Source: UMGS902 sp045538895
GTDB lineage: Bacteria > Bacillota > Clostridia > Oscillospirales > CAG-272
DNA: 49,510 nucleotides
NCBI GenBank assembly: GCA_045538895.1
Contig: JAZQEH010000077.1
Span: 1 to 49,510, forward strand
Direction of reading: 5' to 3'
In this document: in pieces, positions 27,709 through 36,405 of the stretch
Layout: the number at the start of each line of letters is the position of its first letter
Position numbering within the stretch: the stretch's first letter is position 1
Position numbers and translations under genes: made by a program
The notes under the pieces: model-generated
Database searches by the model: none
Told to the model about the DNA's origin: nothing
The model's input: the letters and a program-made list of their open reading frames with translations, nothing else

Positions 27709-29742
27709 TTAAATTTTTCTTGAAAGAATCAATGTTTCGTATGAATCAAGAGTAATTTCTCCGCTGATAGTTTCTTTCCCGTCAACTGTTATCCAGGTAT
27801 GTGCGGTAGATGTTGAAAGCGGATTTGTGGAGAAGTTCTGCAGAAATACATACAAGTTTTCTCCGTCCGTTCTCGAATGTGCGGTCATGCCGCATGGAAG
27901 CACGCCGTCAAAGTCCGAAACGATGCCGCATTCGGTAAGAAGGCGCTCGGTAATAACATCGGTAAAGTCGCCATTATCACGGAAAGTAACATAGTATGCT
28001 TTGCCTTTACCGTAATTGTTCACGGTAAGCGCAGGCATACCCTTGTAAAAGTCATCGTTATAGGTTGCAAGCACCTCTGCACCCTGTGCGTGTACTATTT
28101 CGCAATAATCAACTGCATCATAGGTCGCACCGTTAAATGTAACGCTGTTTTTCTCATTCGGATAAAGCGTGTCGATCTCTTCGTTCCAGATACCGAACAC
28201 CTCTTTGAGCTTGCCGCCTGGGAAACCGCCGAGATGACAACGGTCATTTTCGTTTACCATACCGAGCATATAGGTACAGAGTAACGTGCCGCCGTTTTTG
28301 ACAAACTGTTCAAGCTTGTCAATCATATTGTCGCTTGTAATATAAAGCATCGGAGCGATGATAATATCATAACAGGAAAAATCATCATCCTCGCCGATAA
28401 TATCGGTGTTTATTCCACGCTTCCACATAGGATGATAGTGCTTGCTGAGTGTTTCGTGAATCTTTTTGTCATTCTTCTGGAAGCCCTGTGCATTGTCAAG
28501 TGCCCAGCGATTCGACCAATCCGAAATCAGTGCAACACGGCTTTCCGTCATTGTGCCAAGCACTGCATCAAGCTTTTTAAGTCTTGCGCCTACTGCACTC
28601 ACTTCCCTGAAAACTCTTGTGTTTTCATTGCCGACATGGTCAACTACCGCACCGTGGAATTTCTCCCACGAACCACGGTTTTTGCGCCACTGGAAGTAGA
28701 GTACCGAGTCGCCGCCATGCGCTACTATCTGCATGGAAGAAAGCATATGTGCACCGGGACGTTTTAGTTTGTTATAGTCATGCCAGTTTACATTGCTCGG
28801 CGTGCATTCCATCTGCACAAACGGCTTGTGCTTGAGTGAGCGGTTGAGGTCATAACGCATCGACACCTCACTTGCACGCAAAACGTCGGATTCGTCACCT
28901 CTCCAGGTGGGGTACGAATCATGCGAAACAAAATCCACTTCCTTGGCAAACGCACGGTAATCAAGAACTGTGCTGAATCCCATAAAGTTTGTGGTTATGG
29001 GAACGTTGGGTGTGAACTTGCGGAGCGGTGCTATTTCATTCTTATAAAAATCAATAGTCTGGTCTGTTACAAAACGGCGCCAATCGAGATACAGTCCATG
29101 CACACATCTTTCACCTAAAGGCGACGGAGGGTCGATCTGGCTCCAATCCGTATATGTGTGTGCCCAGAACGCGCTCCACCACTGTGCATTGAGTTCGCGG
29201 AGAGTGCCATATTTCTTCTTAAGCCACTCACGAAAAGCCTCACGGCAAAGGTCGCAGTAGCATGAGCCGCTATATTCGTTTGAAACGTGCCATGCAATGA
29301 GTGCAGGATGATCCTTATAACGCTCGGCAAGCAGTGAGTTGATCTGCGTAACTTTTTCTCTGTAAATAGGCGAGGTAAAGCAATGATTATGGCGTACACC
29401 AAACCAACGGCGGTCTCTGTTTTCGGTAACTCTGTTTACCTCGGGATATTTCTGCGACATCCATGCAGGGCGAGCGCCGCTCGGCGTTGCAAGAATTACT
29501 CTGCCGCCGTTTGCATAAATATCGTCCATCGCTTTGTCGAGGAAAGAAAAATCATATTTGCCCTCTTCAGGCTCAAGTGCCGCCCACGCAAAAATGCCGA
29601 CCGACATCGAATTGCAGTTTGCAAGCTGCATAAGGCGCATATCCTCTTTTAACACTTCGGGATAATCCTGCCACTGGTCGGGATTATAGTCACCGCCGTG
29701 AAGGAAGTGCTTATATGTAGGGTTTATAAATATCTTTTTCAT
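27709..29742 (-). CDS. Intracellular GH42 beta-galactosidase
   Basis: It begins FLHGGDYNPDQW, the N-terminal hallmark of GH42, and has no signal peptide. AWHVSNEYSG carries the acid/base (about E156) and FVQMECTPSN the nucleophile (about E312). CYCDLC just after the acid/base resembles the cysteine cluster that binds zinc in some GH42 enzymes. The trimerisation domain (~390-600) and C-terminal beta domain are present, and 677 aa is the usual length. GH42 enzymes remove terminal beta-galactose from small oligosaccharides in the cytoplasm. GGAGGTCAGA precedes the ATG. The next gene (secreted GH2) starts 10 bp on, so an inside/outside galactosidase pair is made from one mRNA. A divergent AraC-family gene lies 180 bp upstream. 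Confidence 0.96.
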   Translation of the reverse strand: MKKIFINPTYKHFLHGGDYNPDQWQDYPEVLKEDMRLMQLANCNSMSVGIFAWAALEPEEGKYDFSFLDKAMDDIYANGGRVILATPSGARPAWMSQKYPEVNRVTENRDRRWFGVRHNHCFTSPIYREKVTQINSLLAERYKDHPALIAWHVSNEYSGSCYCDLCREAFREWLKKKYGTLRELNAQWWSAFWAHTYTDWSQIDPPSPLGERCVHGLYLDWRRFVTDQTIDFYKNEIAPLRKFTPNVPITTNFMGFSTVLDYRAFAKEVDFVSHDSYPTWRGDESDVLRASEVSMRYDLNRSLKHKPFVQMECTPSNVNWHDYNKLKRPGAHMLSSMQIVAHGGDSVLYFQWRKNRGSWEKFHGAVVDHVGNENTRVFREVSAVGARLKKLDAVLGTMTESRVALISDWSNRWALDNAQGFQKNDKKIHETLSKHYHPMWKRGINTDIIGEDDDFSCYDIIIAPMLYITSDNMIDKLEQFVKNGGTLLCTYMLGMVNENDRCHLGGFPGGKLKEVFGIWNEEIDTLYPNEKNSVTFNGATYDAVDYCEIVHAQGAEVLATYNDDFYKGMPALTVNNYGKGKAYYVTFRDNGDFTDVITERLLTECGIVSDFDGVLPCGMTAHSRTDGENLYVFLQNFSTNPLSTSTAHTWITVDGKETISGEITLDSYETLILSRKI

Positions 29743-29777
29743 TCTGACCTCCGAGGTAAATATAACTGTATATATAA

Positions 29778-29807
29778 ATTATATAACAACCATAAATATC
29801 AATACAA
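29778..29807 (-). promoter_or_regulatory. Sigma-A-type promoter of the GH42-GH2 operon
   Basis: On the minus strand TTGTAT (29802-29807) and TATAAT (29778-29783) are 18 bp apart. They lie about 40 bp before the GH42 start, within the gap shared with the divergent AraC gene. Confidence 0.6.
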
Positions 29808-29921
29808 TGCACAAAATATCGCAAATTTATGCACAAAATTAAATTGTATGTTGATTTTTGTTTTTCGGTGTGATACTCTGTATTTAACAGTTACTTTGAC
29901 GATACCGGAGGCAAATAGAAC

Positions 29922-30332
29922 ATGTATGTTAACTGTGCATATCTCGAAGAACCGCATAAAATGATCGTAAATACCGACACGCCGCTTTTGGTAACTGCTG
30001 TCGGAAACTACCGCATTCACACAAAGAAAGTATTGGAAAACATTCGCCCAAACGGCAGAGCTGATTATCAGTTGATCTATATCGCAAACGGAAAAATGCA
30101 TTTGGTTTTGCATGGTAAAAAACATACTGTTCCAAAAGGAAACATGATACTTTTTCGCCCGGGAGAACCCCAGAATTATTCCATTCGTGCCGAAGACCGT
30201 TCGGAAACATTTTGGGTGCATTTTACGGGTAATCAAGTTGAAAGTATTCTGGCGGACTGCGATATACCACAAGGAAAAATGTATTTTTTACAGGTATTTC
30301 TCATAATTACAAATGGCTTTTTTTCCAGATGA
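29922..30332 (+). pseudogene. AraC-family regulator, N-terminal sensor part (frameshifted)
   Basis: GGAGG lies 10 nt before the ATG. Residues ~20-110 form the AraC-type cupin arm (ADYQLIYIANGKMHLVLHGK, NMILFRPGEPQNYS, SETFWVHFTG). The frame then leaves the family pattern at YFLQVFLIITNGFFSR and stops. The frame that continues the family pattern (YFTGISHNYKWLFFQMIQEL) is reached by adding one T to, or removing two from, the T6 run at 30284-30289. With that repair the protein would be about 283 aa, normal for the family. It stands divergent to the GH42/GH2 operon and was probably its regulator. It may be a decayed gene, a sequencing error or a phase switch. Confidence 0.8.
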
Positions 30333-30772
30333 TACAAGAATTGCAACTGAAACGTACCCATTTTAAGGACACCATGCCGCTGCAGCTGAAGTTACTTCTC
30401 CTGTATATCAGCAGAAATGATGAAAAAGGTCAGCTTATTACCGCAGAACTGCTTGATGAAGTGGAAAACGCTATGCATTATTTTAACAACAATTTCCACT
30501 CCCAGATTGTTATTGAAGACTATGCAAAGCAGCATAATATGACGCCCTGTTGGTTTATACAGAACTTCAAAAAAATTACCGGTACTACTCCCATGCAATA
30601 TATCGTTTCTCTCAGAATCAACAATGCAATGAATTTGCTTGACGACACCGAATATTCTATTGAGAAAATTGCAAACTCCGTAGGCTATGACAATGCACTG
30701 TATTTCAGCCGTTTGTTCCGAAAGCATGTTGGAATGTCACCGAGAGAATATAGAAAAAGGAACAAAAACTAA
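30329..30772 (+). pseudogene. AraC-family regulator, C-terminal DNA-binding part (frameshifted)
   Basis: This frame holds the complete pair of AraC helix-turn-helix motifs (IVIEDYAKQHNMTPCWFIQN, then FKKITGTTPMQYIVSLRINN and IEKIANSVGYDNALYFSRLF with GMSPREYR). Its first ATG overlaps the stop of the sensor frame (ATGA) but has no Shine-Dalgarno, and it begins in the middle of the interdomain linker. It is best read as the second half of the gene at 29922. Low-level coupled expression of the DNA-binding half cannot be excluded. The gene is followed about 110 bp later by a bidirectional hairpin. Confidence 0.8.
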
Positions 30773-30860
30773 AAATGCACCTGTTGGATATCAGGGCAAT
30801 TACCGATATCCTCCCTATTTCGGTAAGTACTGCCTACTTCCATTCTTAAGAAGTTATGTG

Positions 30861-30917
30861 CCAAACGTGATTTAACAAAAAAGTGCCGTATGAGCAAGCA
30901 AATCTTGCTCATACGGC
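30861..30917 (+). repeat. Truncated repeat A (copy 4): tail and hairpin only
   Basis: CAAACGTGATTTAACAAAAAAG (30862-30883), then CCGTATGAGCAAGC, matches the 3' end of repeat A copies 1 and 3, whose tail reads AAACGTGAATTTAGCAAAAG before the same hairpin arm. The 5' body with the AGTTACACGCCGCC block is absent. Confidence 0.55.
30884..30917. terminator. Terminator between AraC and the small-peptide gene
   Basis: GCCGTATGAGCAAG (30884-30897) pairs perfectly with CTTGCTCATACGGC (30904-30917) around a 6-nt loop. The minus strand continues TTTTTTGTT, so it closes the 38970-30932 operon; CCTTTGTTT on the plus strand may serve the AraC gene. Confidence 0.85.
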
Positions 30918-30931
30918 GCCTTTGTTTAAAT

Positions 30932-31093
30932 TTAGTGGAATAAATTTATAAATTCACTATCATCCAAACCAAGAGGTCTTGGTGTATCAGGAAGCTTATC
31001 GTCGTCGGGACCGATCGTAATCTCAATACTCATAAGAAGAACTGAAACAGATTCAAACTCAATAACCTCTGCTAACGGTGTCATGTATTTCAT
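30932..31093 (-). CDS. Small acidic peptide (53 aa), unknown function
   Basis: Below the size that gene finders usually report, but well supported: GGAGAAGA lies 7 nt before ATG 31093. The tandem ATG at 31096 overlaps the stop of the large gene (ATGA), so translation is coupled. It starts MKYMTPLAEVIEFESVSVLL, continues through ITIGPDDDKLPDTPRPLGLD and ends SEFINLFH. It has no signal peptide, no cysteine, and a proline/aspartate-rich second half. Short MKxYxxPxAE-type peptides are a recurrent kind of small ORF in Clostridia, in my recollection, but I can assign no function. A terminator follows 15 bp after the stop. Confidence 0.7.
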   Translation of the reverse strand: MKYMTPLAEVIEFESVSVLLMSIEITIGPDDDKLPDTPRPLGLDDSEFINLFH

Positions 31094-34000
31094 CATTCTT
31101 CTCCTTTAATTCTAAGATATTCAGCCGCTGCGTCGCTATAAGCCAGTGCTGCACGGCAAACCGCCTTAAGCGGTATGTCATCAGAGGCAATAGCCTTTGC
31201 TGCGTACGCCTCAAAGCTTGTTGTTACAGTAGGTGATACCTGAGTATCGCCTATGTAAAGAGCACCTGTAAATTCCTGACGCAAATCCTTTGCTGCAATC
31301 GTGTCAACCGTTACGCATAAGAAAGTCTTTCCATCCTTTGTTGTAATGTCCATACTTTCTCCGCCAACTTCGATTGATAATTCTGCACCATTGACATTTG
31401 TATATCTACCCTTGAATACAAGATTGTTTGTATCAATACCGTCTACAGCCTCAAAATTAATAGACGTTGATATTCTTTGTTCAAGAGTCGCAAAAATGCT
31501 GGCGGGAGTGTAGAGCTGACCTTCTACCGCTTCACCTATAACGGTTTCATCCGCTACGGCAACTTCAGTTATGGTATAATCTACTATCGCATCTGTTGGA
31601 ATGTGCTCGGTAACAAGATTTTCTGTATTATAACCAAAGTAAGTCTGTGCGGCTGCACCGTAATTGAACATTGCGTTAAGCACCGGTTCAAGTTCGGCAC
31701 TATAGTCTGCCATAACTTCATAATAGCTTACAAGATTGAGATGTTTTGTTGCTGCTTTATAAAGAACATCATTCTTGACATAGTAATATGTTCCGGAAAC
31801 GGTGTCGTTCATTTCTTTTGCGGCAATACCGGGAACTTCAAAGCGCCACATACCGTTTACCTCTGTGGGGTATACGGTGGACGGCTCTTCTCCGCTCTTT
31901 TCAAATATTATCCAGCAATCCGAAACTTCAGCTTCAACAGGAACGATGTACTCAAGCAGATATTCGCTGCGAAGGGTTACGCCAAGATAGAAGCCCTGAG
32001 TTACTTCTATATGCTCAATTTCTTCAGTTCTGGTGTCGCCACATACCGAACAGGTGTATGTAACAATGCCCTTTTCTTCAAGAGTAGGATTCTTGGTTAC
32101 TACACCGTCATCCCAGTCATGACCGAGCATAGGAACTACTTCCTGTGCTACAAGCACTTCGCTACATACGGAACAATGCTTACCTTCGGTAAGGCCTGTT
32201 TCGGTACATGTGGGTGCTACTGCCGCATCAACTACCTCGGTATGGCCTGTTGCGGGTACAACCTCTGCAGTCTGTGTATATTCACAATGCATACACTTAT
32301 ATACCGCAGTAGAGCCGTCTTTGTCGCATGTAGGTGCTACCGCCGCAGTTACAAGAACCGTAACGGTGTGAGTTCTGGTCTGTGTATATTCGCATACCAT
32401 ACATGTGCGTGTATGCTGGGTGTCATTTGCAGAACTCCAGTTTGTAAAGCTATGGGTTCCGCTTTCAATTTCACCACATGCAGAACATGTGCGTGAGTGG
32501 TTTGTTCCGTCAACATCTGCCCAATCGCTCCATGTATGACCGAGCATAGGAACTACTTCCTGTGCTACAAGCACTTCACTACATACGGAGCAATGCTGAC
32601 CTTCTGTAAGGCCTGTTTCGGTACATGTGGGTGCTACTGCCTCAGTTACTGCACTCTTATGAGCAACGGTTACCTCAGCGGAAACGGCAGTAGTTGCAAT
32701 TTCGGTCTCCGATGTATTGTAGCTTGCTGCATCGTAAACTTTTACGACGTGAGCCTTGCCATCGTTGTGTGTAACAGCACTTACATCAAACGTAAGGGTT
32801 ACAACAACAGTTTTAGCTACGGTAGCATCAACCGCAGGGTTTTGTACAAGCATAACGCTGTAAGGCAGTGTTGTACCGCCTGAAGTTGTTGCTGTGAGTC
32901 CTGTGCCGGCATCAGTAGCGGAAAGTTTAACATCCGCAGATTTGAGCACAAAGCCTGCGGGAGCACTTACCTTGAATTCGGAAGCTGCAATCGCCTCTGT
33001 TGCGGTAATTGTTACATCAAGAGTAACGGTTTTACAATGTGTAACGGGTGTTGCCGCAATAAAAACGGAGGTAGTGGGAGCTGTGAGTGTACACTCTGTC
33101 CAAACCTTGTTATTTGCAAAGTCATAGCAATAATAACTGCCGTCTTCATTTACAACATATTCATGCTCGTGGTAAACGGGCCCTGTTTTTGTTCTGCCGC
33201 ATATTGTGCATGTATATGTCATTACACCCGCTTTGCTCGGAGTGGGTGCTGTGGTAACAACACCGTCATTCCATATACACTCGGGATCAATGCTTTGTGT
33301 AAGGGTATACGCATAAGTGTTCCTACTGGTTGCGGGACCGCTTTCGAAAATAGTATCATTACCAAGAGTGGGAAGGAAGCCGTGTCTACCGTAATCTGCG
33401 GTAATGGTTGCCGTTATACTTGATGAGTCAAACGTTCCGTTTCTAAAGAAGAAGAGATTGTGATAAAGAGGTATGCTACGTGTTCCCTCACCCGTGTACT
33501 CATCAAATCCATCCTCGTCGGAAATCTTTATGGTAGTATTCTTGGTATTAAGTACATAAAATCTACCTAAATTTTCGAAGATCTTATCTTTTGAAGTTGC
33601 GTCAGGCTTGTTAAGAGCCTTTTTGTTTGAGGTTAAACCGTCGGTGATGTTGGAGTTATCGTTGAAATAAACATTAAGCTTATCGAGGTATGCATTACCG
33701 TCGGTAAATGTAATGGTCTCCTTTGTACCGTCGGGATTAACAAATGTTTCTGTACCTGCCTCGCCGACATTCTGTGAACCGGTAGCGAAAGCATGAACCA
33801 TAGAATTATCATTGAAGTATACGTTGCTGGTACAGTTTTCTGTATACACAGTCTGAATTCTGTCTGCTGTAGACATAGCATACAAGAAATAAATAAGCGC
33901 AGGCTCGGTTCTTTCGGTAGCCGATGCAGTCTTATAGCCGTCCTGAACAGTAAGAGTTACCGTCTTGTTTTTTATGGTAACGGTTTCAAGAGGCGAACTA

Positions 34001-36042
34001 CCAAGCACAATTCGCTCGTAGAAATAACCGACACTACTTGCAAAAGAGTCTGTTAAACTTGGGCCGTCAATCTTAATGCTGGTATTTTTAGTTGCAGTAA
34101 GGGTTGTTGAAGACGCAGTTTCTCCATACGTTCCGGCAATGATATAACATGTTGCGTTATTCATCGCACGAACATGCTTCATCTCAAGGTTATACCAGTT
34201 TGCAGAAATAATAATACGGTAATTGCTTGAATCATTCGCTTTAAAGAGAATATCATCAAATATTGCATTACCTTTAAGTTGGAGCTGGACGTCCATTGTT
34301 TTTATAAGAAGTCCTGCCTGAACGTAGCCATTTGAGTTAAACGAAGTGTTTCCGCTGGAATTATCCGCAGTAAAGGTAATTGTATTTTTCCAGGTAGGGA
34401 GATAAATATCGCTATCTATAGGAAGCTGACCGCATATAGCAACAGTACCGCCCGTATTTACAAGACGGCTTACAGCCTCTTTGAGTGTGAGAACTCTGTT
34501 TGCTCTCGACATACCGTCCTTGGAATCGCTGCCACCGGTACCTACGTATACTACAGGAGGCGCGATCTGCTCGGTGTATACCTCGCCGCAAACACATGTA
34601 ATGTGGTATTTCTTTGCATCAGAGTCATATTTCCATACATAATCAGAATATTTATGGTTTCCCCCGGTAAGACAGAATGTACATACACAGGGAGAAGCAG
34701 AGGTATATGTATGCGAAGGGTGAGTGTACGCTGCAAGTGTTACAATGCCGGTACCTGAATTGGTAGTCCAAAGGTCGCTTGAACTGTCAAGGCTTGCCAT
34801 AGCTGACTCACTTGAATTTACATTACGGCAGGTGTTGAGCGTAACGTTGTTGGAGTTAAATGCAACCGTACCGCTGATGGTATCCTTAGAACGCAAGATT
34901 TGCTTACCTACCATATTATAGGCACGCAAAATAGTAATCTCCGCAGCAGCTTGGTTTGTACCGGGTTTGCCGATAATACCGACAAGTCCCTCTCCGGTAT
35001 CAAGTCCTACATGTTGCCAATCCTCAAGAGTAAACATGTTTTGCGGCTCATTGGTAGCAGCATCAAGCAAAGGAACATAGATACAACCAACTATAGCACC
35101 TCTGTAAGACGATGTTGCCGTAGAATTAATCTCTCCACGATTGTGAAGCACCTTCATCTTGAGAGCGGTATTATATTTTTGCGTCGAAGCAAGATGCAAG
35201 CCCATAATACCGCCGACATGGTTGCTACCCGTTACCGAACCGATATTCGAGCAATACGTTACATTGAGTGTTGCAAGGTCAGCAGTATTACGATAATCAA
35301 AATAGCCGAGGATACCGCCAACTGCCGCCTCAGTAGCGGTCACCGCCGCAGTATTCTTACAGTTATGGATAGTAACAGTACCCTTTAAGCTGTGTGTTGT
35401 ATCAGCACCGCCTACACGACCTACAATACCGCCGACATGCTTAAAACCGGTTACGGTGCCTTGGTTTGTTGAAGCCTCAATACGAATAGCACAACCCGAG
35501 GTATTCATACAAACCTGACCTACGATACCGCCGACTGCACTACCGTTTGAAGTAACGGTAAGATATGAGTCAACGTTTTTAACTGTAAGATTACCTCTTG
35601 AGCGTCCGAGAAGACCGCCTACAATACCGTTAGCTTCGGAGGTAGTACCCTTATATGTAGATTTTACGCTGCCCTTTAAGATAAGGTCATTAAAGGTAGA
35701 GTTTGCAGCAGCACCAAAAAATCCGGTATAAGCGGTAGATGTGGAGACATTGATACCGCTGATAGTACACTGAACACCGTTTCCGTCAGCATCGCCGTTA
35801 ATTGTACCTTTAAAAGGGGTAGAGTTATTACCTATAGGTGTTTGTGTACCTGTAAGGGTAATGCTGTCTATGGTAATATTATAGGTATGATTACCGCCCC
35901 AAAGAGAACTGTCATAAAAATACGTCTTAAAATCCGCAGCACTGTCAATTGTGTAAGTCGCCGCACTTGCGGAGAATGCAAATATGCTGACAAGCAATAC
36001 CGAAAGTGCAGTGATAAGGAGTATTCTTGAATATTTTTTCAT
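31093..36042 (-). CDS. Giant secreted beta-helix/CxxC-repeat surface protein without dockerin
   Basis: AAAGGAG lies 7 nt before ATG 36042; signal peptide ILLITALSVLLVSIFAFSAS. Order: GLUG-type beta-helix ~30-440 (GNNSTPFKGTINGDADG, GGIVGQVCMNTSG); a CxxC pair ~455-490; beta-helix module ~494-880 opening VVYVGTGGSDSKDGMSRANR; CxxC pair ~960; cohesin/Ig-like domain ~985-1120 (SEFKVSAPAGFVLKSADVKL); at least six CxxC repeats ~1130-1340 (PTCTETGLTEGQHCSVCSEV, HTRTCMVCEYTQTRTHTV); and a C-terminal domain ~1350-1649 with FYLGVTLRSEYLLEY and KAVCRAALAYSDAAAEYLRI. The last domain is related in style to the N-terminal half of the sialidase-like protein encoded upstream. It has neither dockerin nor SLH, so how it is retained is unknown. 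It is the third gene of the operon, 15 bp after the dockerin peptide. Confidence 0.9.
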   Translation of the reverse strand: MKKYSRILLITALSVLLVSIFAFSASAATYTIDSAADFKTYFYDSSLWGGNHTYNITIDSITLTGTQTPIGNNSTPFKGTINGDADGNGVQCTISGINVSTSTAYTGFFGAAANSTFNDLILKGSVKSTYKGTTSEANGIVGGLLGRSRGNLTVKNVDSYLTVTSNGSAVGGIVGQVCMNTSGCAIRIEASTNQGTVTGFKHVGGIVGRVGGADTTHSLKGTVTIHNCKNTAAVTATEAAVGGILGYFDYRNTADLATLNVTYCSNIGSVTGSNHVGGIMGLHLASTQKYNTALKMKVLHNRGEINSTATSSYRGAIVGCIYVPLLDAATNEPQNMFTLEDWQHVGLDTGEGLVGIIGKPGTNQAAAEITILRAYNMVGKQILRSKDTISGTVAFNSNNVTLNTCRNVNSSESAMASLDSSSDLWTTNSGTGIVTLAAYTHPSHTYTSASPCVCTFCLTGGNHKYSDYVWKYDSDAKKYHITCVCGEVYTEQIAPPVVYVGTGGSDSKDGMSRANRVLTLKEAVSRLVNTGGTVAICGQLPIDSDIYLPTWKNTITFTADNSSGNTSFNSNGYVQAGLLIKTMDVQLQLKGNAIFDDILFKANDSSNYRIIISANWYNLEMKHVRAMNNATCYIIAGTYGETASSTTLTATKNTSIKIDGPSLTDSFASSVGYFYERIVLGSSPLETVTIKNKTVTLTVQDGYKTASATERTEPALIYFLYAMSTADRIQTVYTENCTSNVYFNDNSMVHAFATGSQNVGEAGTETFVNPDGTKETITFTDGNAYLDKLNVYFNDNSNITDGLTSNKKALNKPDATSKDKIFENLGRFYVLNTKNTTIKISDEDGFDEYTGEGTRSIPLYHNLFFFRNGTFDSSSITATITADYGRHGFLPTLGNDTIFESGPATSRNTYAYTLTQSIDPECIWNDGVVTTAPTPSKAGVMTYTCTICGRTKTGPVYHEHEYVVNEDGSYYCYDFANNKVWTECTLTAPTTSVFIAATPVTHCKTVTLDVTITATEAIAASEFKVSAPAGFVLKSADVKLSATDAGTGLTATTSGGTTLPYSVMLVQNPAVDATVAKTVVVTLTFDVSAVTHNDGKAHVVKVYDAASYNTSETEIATTAVSAEVTVAHKSAVTEAVAPTCTETGLTEGQHCSVCSEVLVAQEVVPMLGHTWSDWADVDGTNHSRTCSACGEIESGTHSFTNWSSANDTQHTRTCMVCEYTQTRTHTVTVLVTAAVAPTCDKDGSTAVYKCMHCEYTQTAEVVPATGHTEVVDAAVAPTCTETGLTEGKHCSVCSEVLVAQEVVPMLGHDWDDGVVTKNPTLEEKGIVTYTCSVCGDTRTEEIEHIEVTQGFYLGVTLRSEYLLEYIVPVEAEVSDCWIIFEKSGEEPSTVYPTEVNGMWRFEVPGIAAKEMNDTVSGTYYYVKNDVLYKAATKHLNLVSYYEVMADYSAELEPVLNAMFNYGAAAQTYFGYNTENLVTEHIPTDAIVDYTITEVAVADETVIGEAVEGQLYTPASIFATLEQRISTSINFEAVDGIDTNNLVFKGRYTNVNGAELSIEVGGESMDITTKDGKTFLCVTVDTIAAKDLRQEFTGALYIGDTQVSPTVTTSFEAYAAKAIASDDIPLKAVCRAALAYSDAAAEYLRIKGEE

Positions 36043-36057
36043 GCGTTTTCTCCTTTC

Positions 36058-36393
36058 TTATCCTACGACTTTACCAAGTCCTACATTTTCACCCAAAATG
36101 TGCTTGATGATAAGCATTGTATCTACCAAATTGACAGTTCCGTCATAATTTGTATCAATGCTGTCATAACGGGAACCTGCTATGTCGCCGGAAATATATT
36201 TGAGGCTTGTAATAACATCAAACACATTTACTTTTCCGTCACCGTTGGAATCTCCGGAGATATGCTGATTTGCCGGAAAATCAACTTCGGTAGTTGAAAA
36301 CAGTACGTAGTTTTCACCCTCATACGCTGCTGCAAAAACAGAAAGCATACAGAGCATTGCAATAGATAAAAGAAATGATATAACTCTTTTCAC
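36058..36393 (-). CDS. Stand-alone secreted dockerin protein (111 aa)
   Basis: GTG start at 36393 with AAAGGAG 7 nt upstream; signal peptide MKRVISFLLSIAMLCMLSVF. After ~25 linker residues the whole mature protein is a dockerin: GDSNGDGKVNVFDVITSLKY, then DTNYDGTVNLVDTMLIIKHI. The first and second loops are separated by a longer linker (GDIAGSRYDSI) than in the other dockerins here. With no enzyme or binding module it could cap or compete for cohesins, or act as a small partner of the two proteins encoded on either side (12 and 15 bp gaps). That role is inference. Confidence 0.88.
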   Translation of the reverse strand: MKRVISFLLSIAMLCMLSVFAAAYEGENYVLFSTTEVDFPANQHISGDSNGDGKVNVFDVITSLKYISGDIAGSRYDSIDTNYDGTVNLVDTMLIIKHILGENVGLGKVVG

Positions 36394-36405
36394 AGCTTTT
36401 CTCCT

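Noticed and set aside
30329..30772. An independent small AraC-type DNA-binding protein
   Set aside because: It starts mid-linker, has no Shine-Dalgarno and continues the family pattern exactly from the preceding frame. A frameshift is simpler.
31477..32496. A 339-codon open frame on the plus strand
   Set aside because: It lies antisense to the CxxC-repeat part of the 1649-aa gene, is rich in C, Y and R, and has no ribosome binding site or domain. It is a shadow of repeated coding sequence.
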